Below the pieces are notes generated by a model. It did no database searches. It was not told the DNA's origin and was given only the letters and a program-made list of their open reading frames with translations. DNA of 64,000 nucleotides from Pimelobacter simplex (GTDB lineage: Bacteria; Actinomycetota; Actinomycetes; Propionibacteriales; Nocardioidaceae): NCBI GenBank assembly GCA_016803235.1, contig JADCLI010000020.1, forward strand, positions 1 through 64,000, read 5' to 3'. The translations under genes and the position numbers were made by a program. Below are positions 35,427 to 44,916 of this stretch, piece after piece. Within the stretch, counting starts at the first letter, position 1, and every line of letters starts with the position of its first letter.

Positions 35427-36200
35427 GTGGCCTTCAATGCCATGGCGGTCGTGCGTGGCCCTGGCGAGATCGCACTGATGGTCGTCGAGGTCACCAAGCG
35501 GATCTTCACCCGGCCCTTCCAGTTCCGGGAGTTCCTCGAGCAGGCCTGGTTCGTCACCAGCGTGACGCTGATGCCGACGATCATGGTCTCGATCCCGTTC
35601 GGCGCGGTCATCTCGCTCCAAGTCGGCAACCTCACCGGCCAGCTCGGTGCCCAGTCCTTCGCCGGCGCGACCGCTGTGCTGGCCACCGTGCGCGAGGCGG
35701 CACCGATGGCGGCCGCCATGATCATCGCCGGTGCCGCCGGCTCGGCGATCTGCTCCGACCTCGGCGCCCGCAAGATCCGCGAGGAGATCGATGCCATGGA
35801 GGTCCTCGGCATCGACCCGCTCGAGCGCCTGGTGGCCCCCCGCGTCGTCGCGACCATGTTCGTCGCCTTCATGATCAACGGCATCGTGATCGGCACCGGC
35901 ATCGGCGGAGGCTACTTCTTCACCGTGATCGTCCAGGGTGGGTCGGCGGGCGCGTTCCTGTCGTCGTTCACCGCCCTCGCCTCGCTGCCGGACCTCTACA
36001 TCGCGATGATCAAGGCGATCATCTTCGGCTGGCTCGCCGCGATCATCGGCGCCTACAAGGGCCTCAACGCGGGCGGCGGGCCGAGCGGCGTGGGCCGGGC
36101 GGTCAACGAGTCGGTGATCATCGCCTTCATGGCGCTGTTCTTCCTCAACGCCGTGATCACCGCGATCTACTTCCAGGTCGCTCCGCCGGTGGGGTTGTGA
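35427..36200 (+). CDS. yrbE4A: MCE transporter permease YrbE4A-like (operon 2)
   Basis: 257 residues from GTG 35427, which is 7 bp after GGAGAGGAG; ATG 35442 is an alternative. MlaE-family permease with SDLGARKIREEIDAMEVLGIDP as the ATPase-coupling loop. First gene of the second mce operon. The KstR box in its promoter and the surrounding steroid genes identify the operon as the mce4-like sterol importer. Confidence 0.9.
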   Translation: MAFNAMAVVRGPGEIALMVVEVTKRIFTRPFQFREFLEQAWFVTSVTLMPTIMVSIPFGAVISLQVGNLTGQLGAQSFAGATAVLATVREAAPMAAAMIIAGAAGSAICSDLGARKIREEIDAMEVLGIDPLERLVAPRVVATMFVAFMINGIVIGTGIGGGYFFTVIVQGGSAGAFLSSFTALASLPDLYIAMIKAIIFGWLAAIIGAYKGLNAGGGPSGVGRAVNESVIIAFMALFFLNAVITAIYFQVAPPVGL

Positions 36201-37039
36201 TGGCTGCCGCCGGAGAGTTCCTCGCCAACAGCTACAAGAGCGGTCGCTCCTCCCTCGAGGGGTACGGCGACCAGCTGCTCTTCTACGTCAAGGCGCTCGC
36301 CTGGGCGCCGCGCGCGATCAGGCGCTACCCGCGCGAGATCCTGAACACCCTCGCCGAGGTCGCCTTCGGCGCGGGCGGGCTGAGCCTGATCCTGGGCTCG
36401 GTCGGCGTGATCGCGTTCATGGCGTTCTTCGCCGGCACCGAGGTCGGCATCCAGGGCTACGCCTCGCTGAGCCAGATCGGCGTCGCGAAGTTCAGCGCGT
36501 TCATCTCCGCCTACTTCAACACCCGCGAGGTCGCCCCCCTGGTGTCCGCGATCGCGCTGGCCGCGACGGTGGGCTGCGGCTACACCGCGCGCCTGGGTGC
36601 GATGCGGATCTCGGAGGAGATCGACGCCCTCGAGGTGATGGGCATCCCGTCGCTGCCGTTCCTCGTCACGACCCGGATGATCGCCGCCTTCGTCGCGGTC
36701 ATCCCGCTCTACATCGTCGCGCTGTGTGCGTCGTACCTCTCCCCGCGGCTGATCGTCACCATGATCTACGGGCAGTCCGGCGGCACCTACGACCACTACT
36801 TCCTGCAGTTCCTGCCGCCGATCGACATGATCTGGTCGTTCTTCAAGCTGCTCTTCCTCGCCGTCGCGGTGATCCTCATCCACTGCTACTACGGCTACAC
36901 CGCCTCGGGCGGGCCCGCCGGCGTCGGCCGCGCGGTCGGCAAGGCGATCCGCACCAGCATCGTGACCATCGTGATGGCCGACTTCTTCCTGACCTTCGCC
37001 ATCTGGGGATCCACGACGACCGTCCGGATCACGGGGTGA
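36200..37039 (+). CDS. yrbE4B: MCE transporter permease YrbE4B-like (operon 2)
   Basis: 279 residues from ATG 36200 (a GTG at 36197 is directly before it and overlaps the previous stop). MlaE-family permease; the coupling loop is GAMRISEEIDALEVMGIPS and GQSGGTYDHYFLQFLPP marks the B subunit. Pairs with YrbE4A. Confidence 0.9.
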   Translation: MAAAGEFLANSYKSGRSSLEGYGDQLLFYVKALAWAPRAIRRYPREILNTLAEVAFGAGGLSLILGSVGVIAFMAFFAGTEVGIQGYASLSQIGVAKFSAFISAYFNTREVAPLVSAIALAATVGCGYTARLGAMRISEEIDALEVMGIPSLPFLVTTRMIAAFVAVIPLYIVALCASYLSPRLIVTMIYGQSGGTYDHYFLQFLPPIDMIWSFFKLLFLAVAVILIHCYYGYTASGGPAGVGRAVGKAIRTSIVTIVMADFFLTFAIWGSTTTVRITG

Positions 37040-37046
37040 GCCGGCC

Positions 37047-38360
37047 ATGCTGATCAACATCCACCACGACAGTGCCAGGGAGCACAACCGTCTCCTCGTC
37101 GCCGGCGTCGTGTTCCTGTCCACGATCGCGCTGCTGGTGTGGCTCTCGATCGCGATCTACAACAAGACCTTCGACAGCTCGACGGTCGTGACGGTCAAGG
37201 CGGACCGGGCCGGCCTCCAGCTGGCCAAGTTCGGCGACGTGCGGATCAACGGCGTCCTGGTCGGCCGGGTCGACCAGATCGACCAGGACGGCGAGCAGGC
37301 CGAGATCACCCTCGCCCTCGACAACGACGCCGCGAAGAAGATCCCCGCCAACGTGAACGTGCGGATCCTGCCGACGACCCTGTTCGGCCAGAAGTTCGTC
37401 GCGCTGGTCCGGCCGGAGGCCGCGAGCGGCCACCTCCAGGACGGCGACGTGATCCCCTCGGACCGGGTGGAGACCAATGTCGAGCTGAGCCAGGTGCTCG
37501 CCGACCTCTTCCCCCTCCTGCGTGCGGTGCGCCCCGCCGACCTCAACGCCACGCTCCACGCCCTGGCCACCGCGCTCGAGGGGCGCGGCGACCAGCTCGG
37601 CGCGACGATGGACCAGCTCGGCGACTACATCGGCGCGATCGACGACCACCTGCCGACCCTGCGCCAGGACCTGGTCGCGCTGGCCGACGTCGCCGACGCC
37701 TACGACGTCGCCGCGCCCGACCTGCTCGACGTGCTCGACAACGTCACGGTCACCAGCAAGACCGTCACCGAGAAGGCCGAGGACCTCGACGTCTTCTTCT
37801 CCGACCTCACCGGCCTGTCCGACACCGCGACCAAGTTCCTCGCCGACAACGAGCAGAACCTGATCCGGATGGGCCAGGTCACCGCACCGGTGCTCGACCT
37901 GCTGGCGGAGTACTCCCCGGAGTTCCCCTGCCTGATCCGTGGCGCCGCCAACTACGCACCGATCCTGTCCAAGACGTTCGAGGGCAACGTGGTGAAGCAG
38001 TACATCGAGTTCTTCCAGCCGCAGTTCCGGGCCTACGACGAGCGCGACCTGCCCTCCTACGGCGAGGTCGGCCACGGTCCCTGGTGCCTGGGTCTGCCGG
38101 ACTTCACCGTCCCGGCGCCCGCCCACCCACTCGACCAGGGCTCCGACATCGACGAGAAGGGCGGCTTCTCGCCGCTGCCGCTGCAGGGCCTGCTGGGCCG
38201 ACCCGCCGCCATCGACAGCGGGTACGCCGGCAGCGTGGCCGAGCAGCGCGTCGTCAACGCGATGCTCGCCGGCGAGAGCGGCAGTGACCCGGCCGCGTAC
38301 GGCGCGCTCGGCACGCTGCTCTACGGCCCGGTCGTCCGCGAAGGGAGGGCAGCCGGATGA
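37047..38360 (+). CDS. mce4A: MCE family protein, Mce4A-like (operon 2)
   Basis: 437 residues. N-terminal helix (about 17-38), MCE domain with DVRINGVLVGRVDQI and LFGQKFVALV, a helical needle region, and a long C-terminal tail with Cys residues (EFPCLIRG, GPWCLGLP). Longer than the operon 1 MceA by 85 residues, mostly in the tail. Mce4A is the subunit implicated in cholesterol binding in mycobacteria. Confidence 0.88.
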   Translation: MLINIHHDSAREHNRLLVAGVVFLSTIALLVWLSIAIYNKTFDSSTVVTVKADRAGLQLAKFGDVRINGVLVGRVDQIDQDGEQAEITLALDNDAAKKIPANVNVRILPTTLFGQKFVALVRPEAASGHLQDGDVIPSDRVETNVELSQVLADLFPLLRAVRPADLNATLHALATALEGRGDQLGATMDQLGDYIGAIDDHLPTLRQDLVALADVADAYDVAAPDLLDVLDNVTVTSKTVTEKAEDLDVFFSDLTGLSDTATKFLADNEQNLIRMGQVTAPVLDLLAEYSPEFPCLIRGAANYAPILSKTFEGNVVKQYIEFFQPQFRAYDERDLPSYGEVGHGPWCLGLPDFTVPAPAHPLDQGSDIDEKGGFSPLPLQGLLGRPAAIDSGYAGSVAEQRVVNAMLAGESGSDPAAYGALGTLLYGPVVREGRAAG

Positions 38361-39448
38361 ACCCCGGGGGCAACCAGCGCAACGCGGCGACCAGGTCCGC
38401 GGCGATCAAGCTCGCGGTCTTCACGATGGTGTCGGTGTTCGTGACCGGTCTGCTGGCCGTGATCATGGGCAACGTCGGCTTCGGCGACCGCAACGAGTAC
38501 CACGCGATCTTCACCAACGCCACGATGCTGGGGAAGGGCGACGACGTCCGGGTCGCCGGCGTCAACGTCGGCGAGGTGAAGAAGGTCGAGCACTACCGCC
38601 GCACGATGGCCAAGGTGACCTTCAAGGTCGACGCCGGCGTGAAGATGACCTCCGCCTCCAGGGCCGAGATCCGGTTCCTCAACCTGGTCGGGGACCGCTA
38701 CATGGCCCTCGAGCAGGGCACCGGCGCCGCCGAGGCGAAGGCACTGGCCGACGGCGCGACCATCCCGGAGGACAGGACCAAGCCGGCGCTCGACCTCACC
38801 GTGCTCTTCGACGGCTTCAAGCCGCTGTTCGCCGCGCTCACCCCGGACCAGGTCAACGAGCTGAGCATGAACCTGGTCCAGGTGCTCCAGGGCGAGGGCG
38901 GCACGGTGAAGAGCCTGCTCGACCACACCGCGTCGCTGACCTCGACCCTCGCCGACCGCGACCAGCTGATCGGTGACGTGATCACCAACCTGACCCAGAC
39001 GCTGAAGACGGTCGACGACCGGCACCAGCAGCTGAGCTCGCTCATCGTGTCGCTCAAGGACTGGATGACCGACCTCGCCGAGGACCGCGACACCATCGGC
39101 TCCTCCCTCGACAACATCTCCGAGCTGACCGTCGCGGTCGCCGACCTGCTGCGCCGCGGCCGGCCGCTGCTCAAGGAGGACATCGCCGCCCTGCGCGAGC
39201 TCTCCGCGCTGCTCAACAAGAAGGAGAACCGGGACAACCTGGCCAGCCTCCTCAACCGGATGCCGGAGATGATGACCGACCAGACCCGCACCGGCACCTA
39301 CGGCTCCTGGTACCAGTACTACGTCTGCGGCGTCTCGGCCCGCATCCGGCTCCCCATCATCAAGGACCTGCCGATCCTCAAGGAGCTGCAGGACTACATC
39401 ACCAACTTCTCCTTCAAGTCCAAGGCGCCGAGGTGTCAGGACCGATGA
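38357..39448 (+). CDS. mce4B: MCE family protein, Mce4B-like (operon 2)
   Basis: 363 residues from ATG 38357 (overlaps mceA stop). N-terminal helix (about 21-40), MCE domain (DVRVAGVNVGEVKKVE, LNLVGDRYMALEQG), DGFKPLFAALTPDQVNELS and GEGGTVKSLLDH as B-subunit markers. Parallel in layout to operon 1 mceB. Confidence 0.88.
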   Translation: MNPGGNQRNAATRSAAIKLAVFTMVSVFVTGLLAVIMGNVGFGDRNEYHAIFTNATMLGKGDDVRVAGVNVGEVKKVEHYRRTMAKVTFKVDAGVKMTSASRAEIRFLNLVGDRYMALEQGTGAAEAKALADGATIPEDRTKPALDLTVLFDGFKPLFAALTPDQVNELSMNLVQVLQGEGGTVKSLLDHTASLTSTLADRDQLIGDVITNLTQTLKTVDDRHQQLSSLIVSLKDWMTDLAEDRDTIGSSLDNISELTVAVADLLRRGRPLLKEDIAALRELSALLNKKENRDNLASLLNRMPEMMTDQTRTGTYGSWYQYYVCGVSARIRLPIIKDLPILKELQDYITNFSFKSKAPRCQDR

Positions 39449-40434
39449 ACAAGCACCAGCGCGCACGCGACGCCCGCGTCCTGCGGCTCGGCGTCATCAC
39501 GCTCGTCGTGATGGCCGTCGTCTCGGCGGCGACCTTCAACCTCGGCAAGTTCCCGGGCTTCCGCGGCACGACCTACTACGCCGAGTTCAGCGACGCCAGC
39601 GGCATCCACAAGGGCAACATCGTCCAGGTCGGTGGCATCCGCGTCGGCCGGGTCGCCGCGGTCGACCTCGCCGGCGACCGGGTCAAGGTGAAGTTCGAGA
39701 TCGACGGCGACGTCGACTTCGGCAAGGAGAGCAGCGCCTCGATCGAGGTCCTCAACCTGCTCGGCGAGAAGTTCCTCGACCTCCAGCCCGGTGGCAAGGG
39801 CCAGCTCGCCGAGGGCGGCACCATCCCGATGGAGCGCACCCAGGCGGCGTACGACATCGTCGGCGTCTTCGGCGACCTCACCACGACGACGGAGGAGATC
39901 GACACCCAGCAGCTCGCCCAGGCGCTGGACACGGTGGCCGACACCCTCGACCAGTCGGCACCCGAGATCCAGGCCTCCTTCGACGGCATCTCCCGGCTCT
40001 CGAAGACCATCGCGTCGCGCGACGAGGAGATCCAGACGCTCTTCGACAGCTCGAAGGAGGTCACGAAGGTCCTCGCCGACCGCAGCGACGACATCGTCGA
40101 GCTGATGAAGAACAGCGACCTGGTGTTCCAGGAGCTGACCAAGCGCAAGGAGGCCGTGCACGCGCTGCTCCTCAACGCTCGCTCCCTGGCCAAGGAGCTG
40201 CGCGGCGTGGTCAAGGACAACGAGCAGCAGATCGGCCCGGCTCTCGCGGAGGTCGACGGCCTGGTGTCCTTCCTGGTCTCCAAGAAGGACAAGCTCAAGG
40301 CGACCCTCGCCGCGCTCGGCCCCTACGTGTCCATCCTCAGCAACATCATCGGCACCGGGCCGTGGTTCGACGCGTACGCCGCGAACGTCCTCGCGATCCC
40401 GACCGGCGAGTTCGTCCCCGGAACGGGGCTCTGA
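39445..40434 (+). CDS. mce4C: MCE family protein, Mce4C-like (operon 2)
   Basis: 329 residues from ATG 39445 (ATGA overlap). N-terminal helix (about 15-32), MCE domain (NIVQVGGIRVGRVAAVD, LNLLGEKFLDLQPGG), a long coiled helical part (DEEIQTLFDSSKEVTKVL). Conserved position C of the mce hexamer. Confidence 0.88.
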   Translation: MNKHQRARDARVLRLGVITLVVMAVVSAATFNLGKFPGFRGTTYYAEFSDASGIHKGNIVQVGGIRVGRVAAVDLAGDRVKVKFEIDGDVDFGKESSASIEVLNLLGEKFLDLQPGGKGQLAEGGTIPMERTQAAYDIVGVFGDLTTTTEEIDTQQLAQALDTVADTLDQSAPEIQASFDGISRLSKTIASRDEEIQTLFDSSKEVTKVLADRSDDIVELMKNSDLVFQELTKRKEAVHALLLNARSLAKELRGVVKDNEQQIGPALAEVDGLVSFLVSKKDKLKATLAALGPYVSILSNIIGTGPWFDAYAANVLAIPTGEFVPGTGL

Positions 40435-40439
40435 TCGCC

Positions 40440-41669
40440 GTGGTGTCCACCGTCCTCAAGCGCATCGACCGGCGCGTGATCGCGCTCGTCGCGGTCGCGC
40501 TCGTGCTCGCCGTGACCGTCAACCTGGTCCGCTCGCCGGCCGAGATGAAGACCGTGACCGCCCACTTCCCGCGCGCCGTCAGCGTCTACGAGGGCACCGA
40601 CGTGCGGATCCTCGGCGTCAACGTCGGCAAGGTGACCGCCGTGATCCCGGAGGGCAACTCGGTGCGGGTCGAGATGGAGTACGACGCGTCGTACCAGGTC
40701 CCGGCGAAGGCGCAGGCCGTGATCGTCACCCCCACGCTGGTCGCCGACCGCTTCGTCCAGCTCACCCCCGTCTTCCGGGGTGGCGACGTGCTGGCCGACG
40801 GCGCCGACATCGCGCTGCCGGAGACCGCCGTGCCGGTCGAGCTGGACCGGATCTACGGCAGCCTGCAGGCGCTGACCCGGGCGCTCGGTCCCAACGGGGT
40901 CAACGCCGACGGCACCCTCGACCACCTGCTCGCGGCCGGCACCAAGGCCTTCAGCGGACAGGGCGCGACGGGCAACCAGATGATCCAGGACCTCGCCGAC
41001 GCGGCCCAGACCTTCGGCGACGGCGCCGGGCCGCTGTTCGAGTCGGTCACCCAGCTCGCGAAGTTCACCACCACGCTCGCGGAGAACGACACACTGGTGC
41101 GGGCCTTCATGCAGGACCTGACCGGCGTCTCGGCGATGCTCGCCGAGGAGAGCGACGAGCTGCAGCAGGCCGTCGCCGCCGTGGCGAAGGCGGTCGGCAG
41201 CGTCAAGGGCTTCGTCAAGAACAACCGCGACGCCTTCGTCGCCGACATCGAGAAGCTCACCGAGGTGATGAGCACCATCGCCTCGGAGAAGGAGAACATC
41301 CAGACCGCCGTCGAGGTGGCGCCGGTCGCGATGGGCAACCTGGCGATGGGCTTCGACCACGTCAGCGGAAGCCAGAACTCCCGCTTCGCCATCGGCGGCA
41401 ACGTCTGGGACGCCGACGGCTTCATCTGCGGCCTGATCCAGCAGCACCCGGCGATGCCGCCGGCCCTCAAGGACACCGCGTGCGAGCTCATCGAGAAGCT
41501 GATCGAGCCGATCGTGACCAAGCTCCCGTGGCTGCCGCCCGGCTACAAGCAGTACCTGCCCAAGCAGGCCGCCTCGAAGAAGGGCATCCAGGTGCCGGAG
41601 TTCTCCGACGTGTCCTACTCGACCGGCGACGGCGCCTCCGTCCAGAGCCTGCTGGGAGGTGGCTCATGA
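40440..41669 (+). CDS. mce4D: MCE family protein, Mce4D-like (operon 2)
   Basis: 409 residues from GTG 40440 (a second GTG directly follows). N-terminal membrane helix without any lipobox Cys, then the MCE domain (DVRILGVNVGKVTAV, LVADRFVQLTPV). The C-terminus is rich in Pro, Lys and Tyr (LPWLPPGYKQYLPKQ), a D-subunit trait. Confidence 0.87.
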   Translation: MVSTVLKRIDRRVIALVAVALVLAVTVNLVRSPAEMKTVTAHFPRAVSVYEGTDVRILGVNVGKVTAVIPEGNSVRVEMEYDASYQVPAKAQAVIVTPTLVADRFVQLTPVFRGGDVLADGADIALPETAVPVELDRIYGSLQALTRALGPNGVNADGTLDHLLAAGTKAFSGQGATGNQMIQDLADAAQTFGDGAGPLFESVTQLAKFTTTLAENDTLVRAFMQDLTGVSAMLAEESDELQQAVAAVAKAVGSVKGFVKNNRDAFVADIEKLTEVMSTIASEKENIQTAVEVAPVAMGNLAMGFDHVSGSQNSRFAIGGNVWDADGFICGLIQQHPAMPPALKDTACELIEKLIEPIVTKLPWLPPGYKQYLPKQAASKKGIQVPEFSDVSYSTGDGASVQSLLGGGS

Positions 41670-43039
41670 GCACGACCCGCACCCCGGCCGGGTCCGTCCT
41701 CCGGCGCCGCTGGCGCGCCCTGGTCGCCTTGCTGCTCGGCACGGCGCTGCTCACCGGCTGCAGCAGCTTCGACGGCGCCTACGACCTGCCGCTGCCCGGT
41801 CACCCGGTCGACGCCGACGAGGCGTTCGAGGTCACGGCGTACTTCCACGACGTGCTCAACGTGGTCCCGCGCTCGCCGGTGATGGTCGACGACGTCGTCG
41901 TCGGCGAGGTGACCGAGGTCGAGCGGTCCGGCTGGAACGCCAAGGTCACCCTCCGGCTGCGCGAGGACGTGAAGCTGCCCGACAACTCGATCGCCGACAT
42001 CCGCCAGGTCTCGCTGCTGGGCGAGAAGTACGTCTCGCTGCAGGCGCCCCAGCAGGAGGCGCCGGCGGGACGGCTCGGCCAGGGCGACGAGATCGCGCTC
42101 GCCAAGACCGGCCGCAACCCGGAGGTCGAGGAGGTGCTGGGCGCGTTGTCCTTCCTGCTCAGCGGCGGTGGCGTCGCCCAGCTCGGCACCATCACCAAGG
42201 AGGCCAACCTGGTGATGTCCGGGCGCGAGGACCGGCTGCGCAGCCTGCTGTCGTCGCTGGACTCGGTGGTCGGGACCATCGACCAGCAGAAGCTCGACAT
42301 CATCGCGGCGCTCGAGTCGCTCAACAACCTGACCTCGACGCTCAACGCCGAGAAGAAGACGATCGGCGACGCCCTCGACGCCGTCGGGCCTGCGGTGGAG
42401 GTCCTGTCCGCCCAGCACGACGAGCTGATCGCGATGCTCGGCTCCCTCGACCAGCTCGGCAAGGTCGGCACCCGCGTGATCAACGCCAGCAAGGAGGACG
42501 TGCTCAAGATCCTCGAGGACCTCAGCCCGATCCTGCGGCGGCTCACCGAGGCCGACGAGCAGCTGGCACCCGGCCTCAACCTGCTGGTGAGCTTCCCGTT
42601 CCCGCAGGCGGCCAACAACATCGTCCAGGGCGACTACGCGGACACGATCATCCGTGCCGACCTCAACCTCGAGAACCTCTACAAGACGCTGGGCCTGCCC
42701 GAGATCGAGCTGCCCGACCTGGGCGAGGTCCTCGACTCGGTGACCAAGTGCCTCAAGAGCGGCAGCCTCACCAGCGTGTCCTGCCTCAAGGTCCTCAGCG
42801 ACGTCAACCTGCTCCAGGACCTGCAGAACAAGTGCAAGGACCCCACGATCAGCGGCAGCCCGGTCTGCAAGCTGCTGACGTCGCTGCCCAACCTCGACCT
42901 GGGTGGGCTGCTCGGCGGAGCCAACGGGCTGCTCGGGCCCGACGGCCTGCTCGGCGGGCTGGTCAAGGGACTGACCGGCGCCCAGCGATCGTCGTACCAG
43001 ACCTCGACGGAGAGCCTGCTGGGCGGGGGACTGGCATGA
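41666..43039 (+). CDS. mce4E: MCE family lipoprotein, Mce4E-like (operon 2)
   Basis: 457 residues from ATG 41666 with GGGAGG upstream. Signal ends in LLTGC lipobox (Cys about 32), then FDGAYDLPLPGHP, the E-type equivalent of RDLPIPGTG. MCE domain (PVMVDDVVVGEVTEVE, LLGEKYVSLQ). The C-terminal third contains three Cys pairs and a Gly/Leu-rich repeat (LLGGANGLLGPDGLLGGL). Confidence 0.9.
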   Translation: MSTTRTPAGSVLRRRWRALVALLLGTALLTGCSSFDGAYDLPLPGHPVDADEAFEVTAYFHDVLNVVPRSPVMVDDVVVGEVTEVERSGWNAKVTLRLREDVKLPDNSIADIRQVSLLGEKYVSLQAPQQEAPAGRLGQGDEIALAKTGRNPEVEEVLGALSFLLSGGGVAQLGTITKEANLVMSGREDRLRSLLSSLDSVVGTIDQQKLDIIAALESLNNLTSTLNAEKKTIGDALDAVGPAVEVLSAQHDELIAMLGSLDQLGKVGTRVINASKEDVLKILEDLSPILRRLTEADEQLAPGLNLLVSFPFPQAANNIVQGDYADTIIRADLNLENLYKTLGLPEIELPDLGEVLDSVTKCLKSGSLTSVSCLKVLSDVNLLQDLQNKCKDPTISGSPVCKLLTSLPNLDLGGLLGGANGLLGPDGLLGGLVKGLTGAQRSSYQTSTESLLGGGLA

Positions 43040-44307
43040 CCAGGGGTGTGCGGATCCGGCTGATGGCGTTCGTCGTCCTCAGCGCCGTCGGGATCACCTA
43101 CGTCGCGGCGAGCTACCTCGGCATCGTCGACCGGGTCACCGGTCGAGGGATCACCGTCTCCGCGACCCTGCCGGGCTCCGGTGGCCTCTTCGAGGGCAGC
43201 GAGGTGACCTACCGCGGCGTGAAGATCGGTCGGGTCGCCCGGATGGACACGACCGAGGAGGGCGTCGACCTCACCCTCGACCTGGAGGAGGACACCCGGC
43301 TGCCGCTGGACTCGCGTCTGTTCGTGCACAATCTCTCGGCCGTCGGCGAGCAGTACCTCGACTTCCAGCCGCCCGACGAGGAGGGCCCCTACGCCGAGGA
43401 CGGCTCGACCTTCGCGGGCGACGACTCGTCGCTGCCGGTCGACGAGGGAGACCTGCTGGTCGACCTCAACCGGTTCGTCGGCTCGGTCGACAAGGACAGC
43501 CTCGCCAAGGTGGTCGAGGAGCTCGGCACGATGTTCACCGACACCGGCGACGACCTGCAGAAGCTCCTGGACGGCGGCTCGGCGTTCATCGCCGAGGCCA
43601 GCGCCCACACCGACGAGACGATCCAGCTGCTCGACAGCGGCCTGGCGGTCCTGAAGACCCAGCAGGGGCAGAAGGAGAACATCCGCCGGTTCGCCGCCGA
43701 CCTGAACACGCTCACCACCGCGCTGCGCGGCAGCGACGGTGACCTGCGCACCGTGCTCAGCGCCACCCCCGGAGCCGCGAAGGCCCTCACCCGGCTGCTC
43801 AAGGAGCTCGAGCCCACGATCCCGGTCCTCCTCGGCGACCTGGTCACCGTCGACCAGGTGCTGGTCACCGAGCTCGACGGCATCGAGCAGCTGCTGGTCA
43901 CCTACCCGGTGCTCATCTCGGGTGGCCCGACCGGAAGCACCGCCGACGGCTGGGGCCACGTCAACCTGCAGTTCGACTACAGCGTGCCGCCGTGCACCCA
44001 GGGCTACCTGCCGCCCTCCGAGTGGCGCTCGACGCAGGACCTGACCGACAAGAAGCCGGCCGACGTCAGCTGCACCGCGGGTGCGCCGTACTCCATGCGC
44101 GGCAGCAAGTACGCGCCGGCGTACCGCAAGAACCGGGCCTCGCCCGGTCGCGTCTACAGTGGCACCTACGACCCGTCCACCGGTCAGGTGCCCGGGCTGG
44201 TCGACAACCAGGGGACTCCGGTCGAGCTGCGGCAGCCGGAGGACCTGTCCGTCCTGGGAGGGGATGCGTGGAAGTGGCTGTTGGTCGGTCCGGTGGCGAG
44301 CAAGTGA
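43036..44307 (+). CDS. mce4F: MCE family protein, Mce4F-like (operon 2)
   Basis: 423 residues from ATG 43036. N-terminal helix (about 8-25), MCE domain GGLFEGSEVTYRGVKIGRV with SAVGEQYLDFQPP (F-type), and a C-terminal part with two Cys (VPPCTQGY, DVSCTAG) and Tyr-rich sequence. The last of the six Mce subunits; stop overlaps the next GTG. Confidence 0.88.
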   Translation: MTRGVRIRLMAFVVLSAVGITYVAASYLGIVDRVTGRGITVSATLPGSGGLFEGSEVTYRGVKIGRVARMDTTEEGVDLTLDLEEDTRLPLDSRLFVHNLSAVGEQYLDFQPPDEEGPYAEDGSTFAGDDSSLPVDEGDLLVDLNRFVGSVDKDSLAKVVEELGTMFTDTGDDLQKLLDGGSAFIAEASAHTDETIQLLDSGLAVLKTQQGQKENIRRFAADLNTLTTALRGSDGDLRTVLSATPGAAKALTRLLKELEPTIPVLLGDLVTVDQVLVTELDGIEQLLVTYPVLISGGPTGSTADGWGHVNLQFDYSVPPCTQGYLPPSEWRSTQDLTDKKPADVSCTAGAPYSMRGSKYAPAYRKNRASPGRVYSGTYDPSTGQVPGLVDNQGTPVELRQPEDLSVLGGDAWKWLLVGPVASK

Positions 44308-44894
44308 CGGCGGACAGGAGCCGCGTCCGTCTCAACATCGCGCTGTACGCCGCCACGGTGGTCTGCGGGTGCGTGGCGCTGCTGCTCCTCTACCTCCACA
44401 TCAGCACCTCCGACAACGAGGTCAACGGCACCGACGTCGTTCCCGGCGCCGGCCAGGACGTCGGCCGGGGCCTGGTCGAGGCCGTCCCGCTGGCCGACGA
44501 GGCGGAGCAGGAGCGCACCGCGGCCCAGCTCGAGGCCGCGAGCAAGATGGTCACCGCGTTCGTGAACTTCGACTACGAGGACCCCGCGCGCACCATCGAG
44601 GCGGTCAAGTCGATGTCGACCGGTGCCTTCCTCGACCAGTACTCCAAGGGCGCCGAGGACCTCGAGAAGCTCGCCACCGAGGCGCAGTCGAACATGGTCG
44701 CCGAGGTCGTCTGGACCGGGCTGGTCGCCGGTGACGAGGACACCGCGACGGCCATCGTCGCCACCAGCGGCACGGTGAAGAACAAGACGACGAACTTCCA
44801 GCCGGAGGCCCGCAACTACCGCATCCAGCTCGAGCTCGTGCGGGAGGGTGGTCGCTGGCTGACCAAGGACCTCCAGTACGTCGCGCTGGGCTGA
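44304..44894 (+). CDS. Mce-associated membrane protein 1 (operon 2)
   Basis: 196 residues from GTG 44304 (GTGA overlap). One N-terminal membrane helix (about 12-32), then an Mam-type domain: FDYEDPARTIEAVKSMSTGAF, Tyr-Ser-Lys-Gly, and a C-terminal beta part ending WLTKDLQYVALG. Mam proteins support Mce complexes; their exact role is not known. No lipobox, unlike the operon 1 counterpart. Confidence 0.8.
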   Translation: MTADRSRVRLNIALYAATVVCGCVALLLLYLHISTSDNEVNGTDVVPGAGQDVGRGLVEAVPLADEAEQERTAAQLEAASKMVTAFVNFDYEDPARTIEAVKSMSTGAFLDQYSKGAEDLEKLATEAQSNMVAEVVWTGLVAGDEDTATAIVATSGTVKNKTTNFQPEARNYRIQLELVREGGRWLTKDLQYVALG

Positions 44895-44916
44895 CGCTGC
44901 GCAGGACGAGGAACAG

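Noticed and set aside
36197..36199. GTG as start of yrbE4B
   Set aside because: It is directly followed by ATG; either may be used and there is no functional difference of one residue. ATG was kept.
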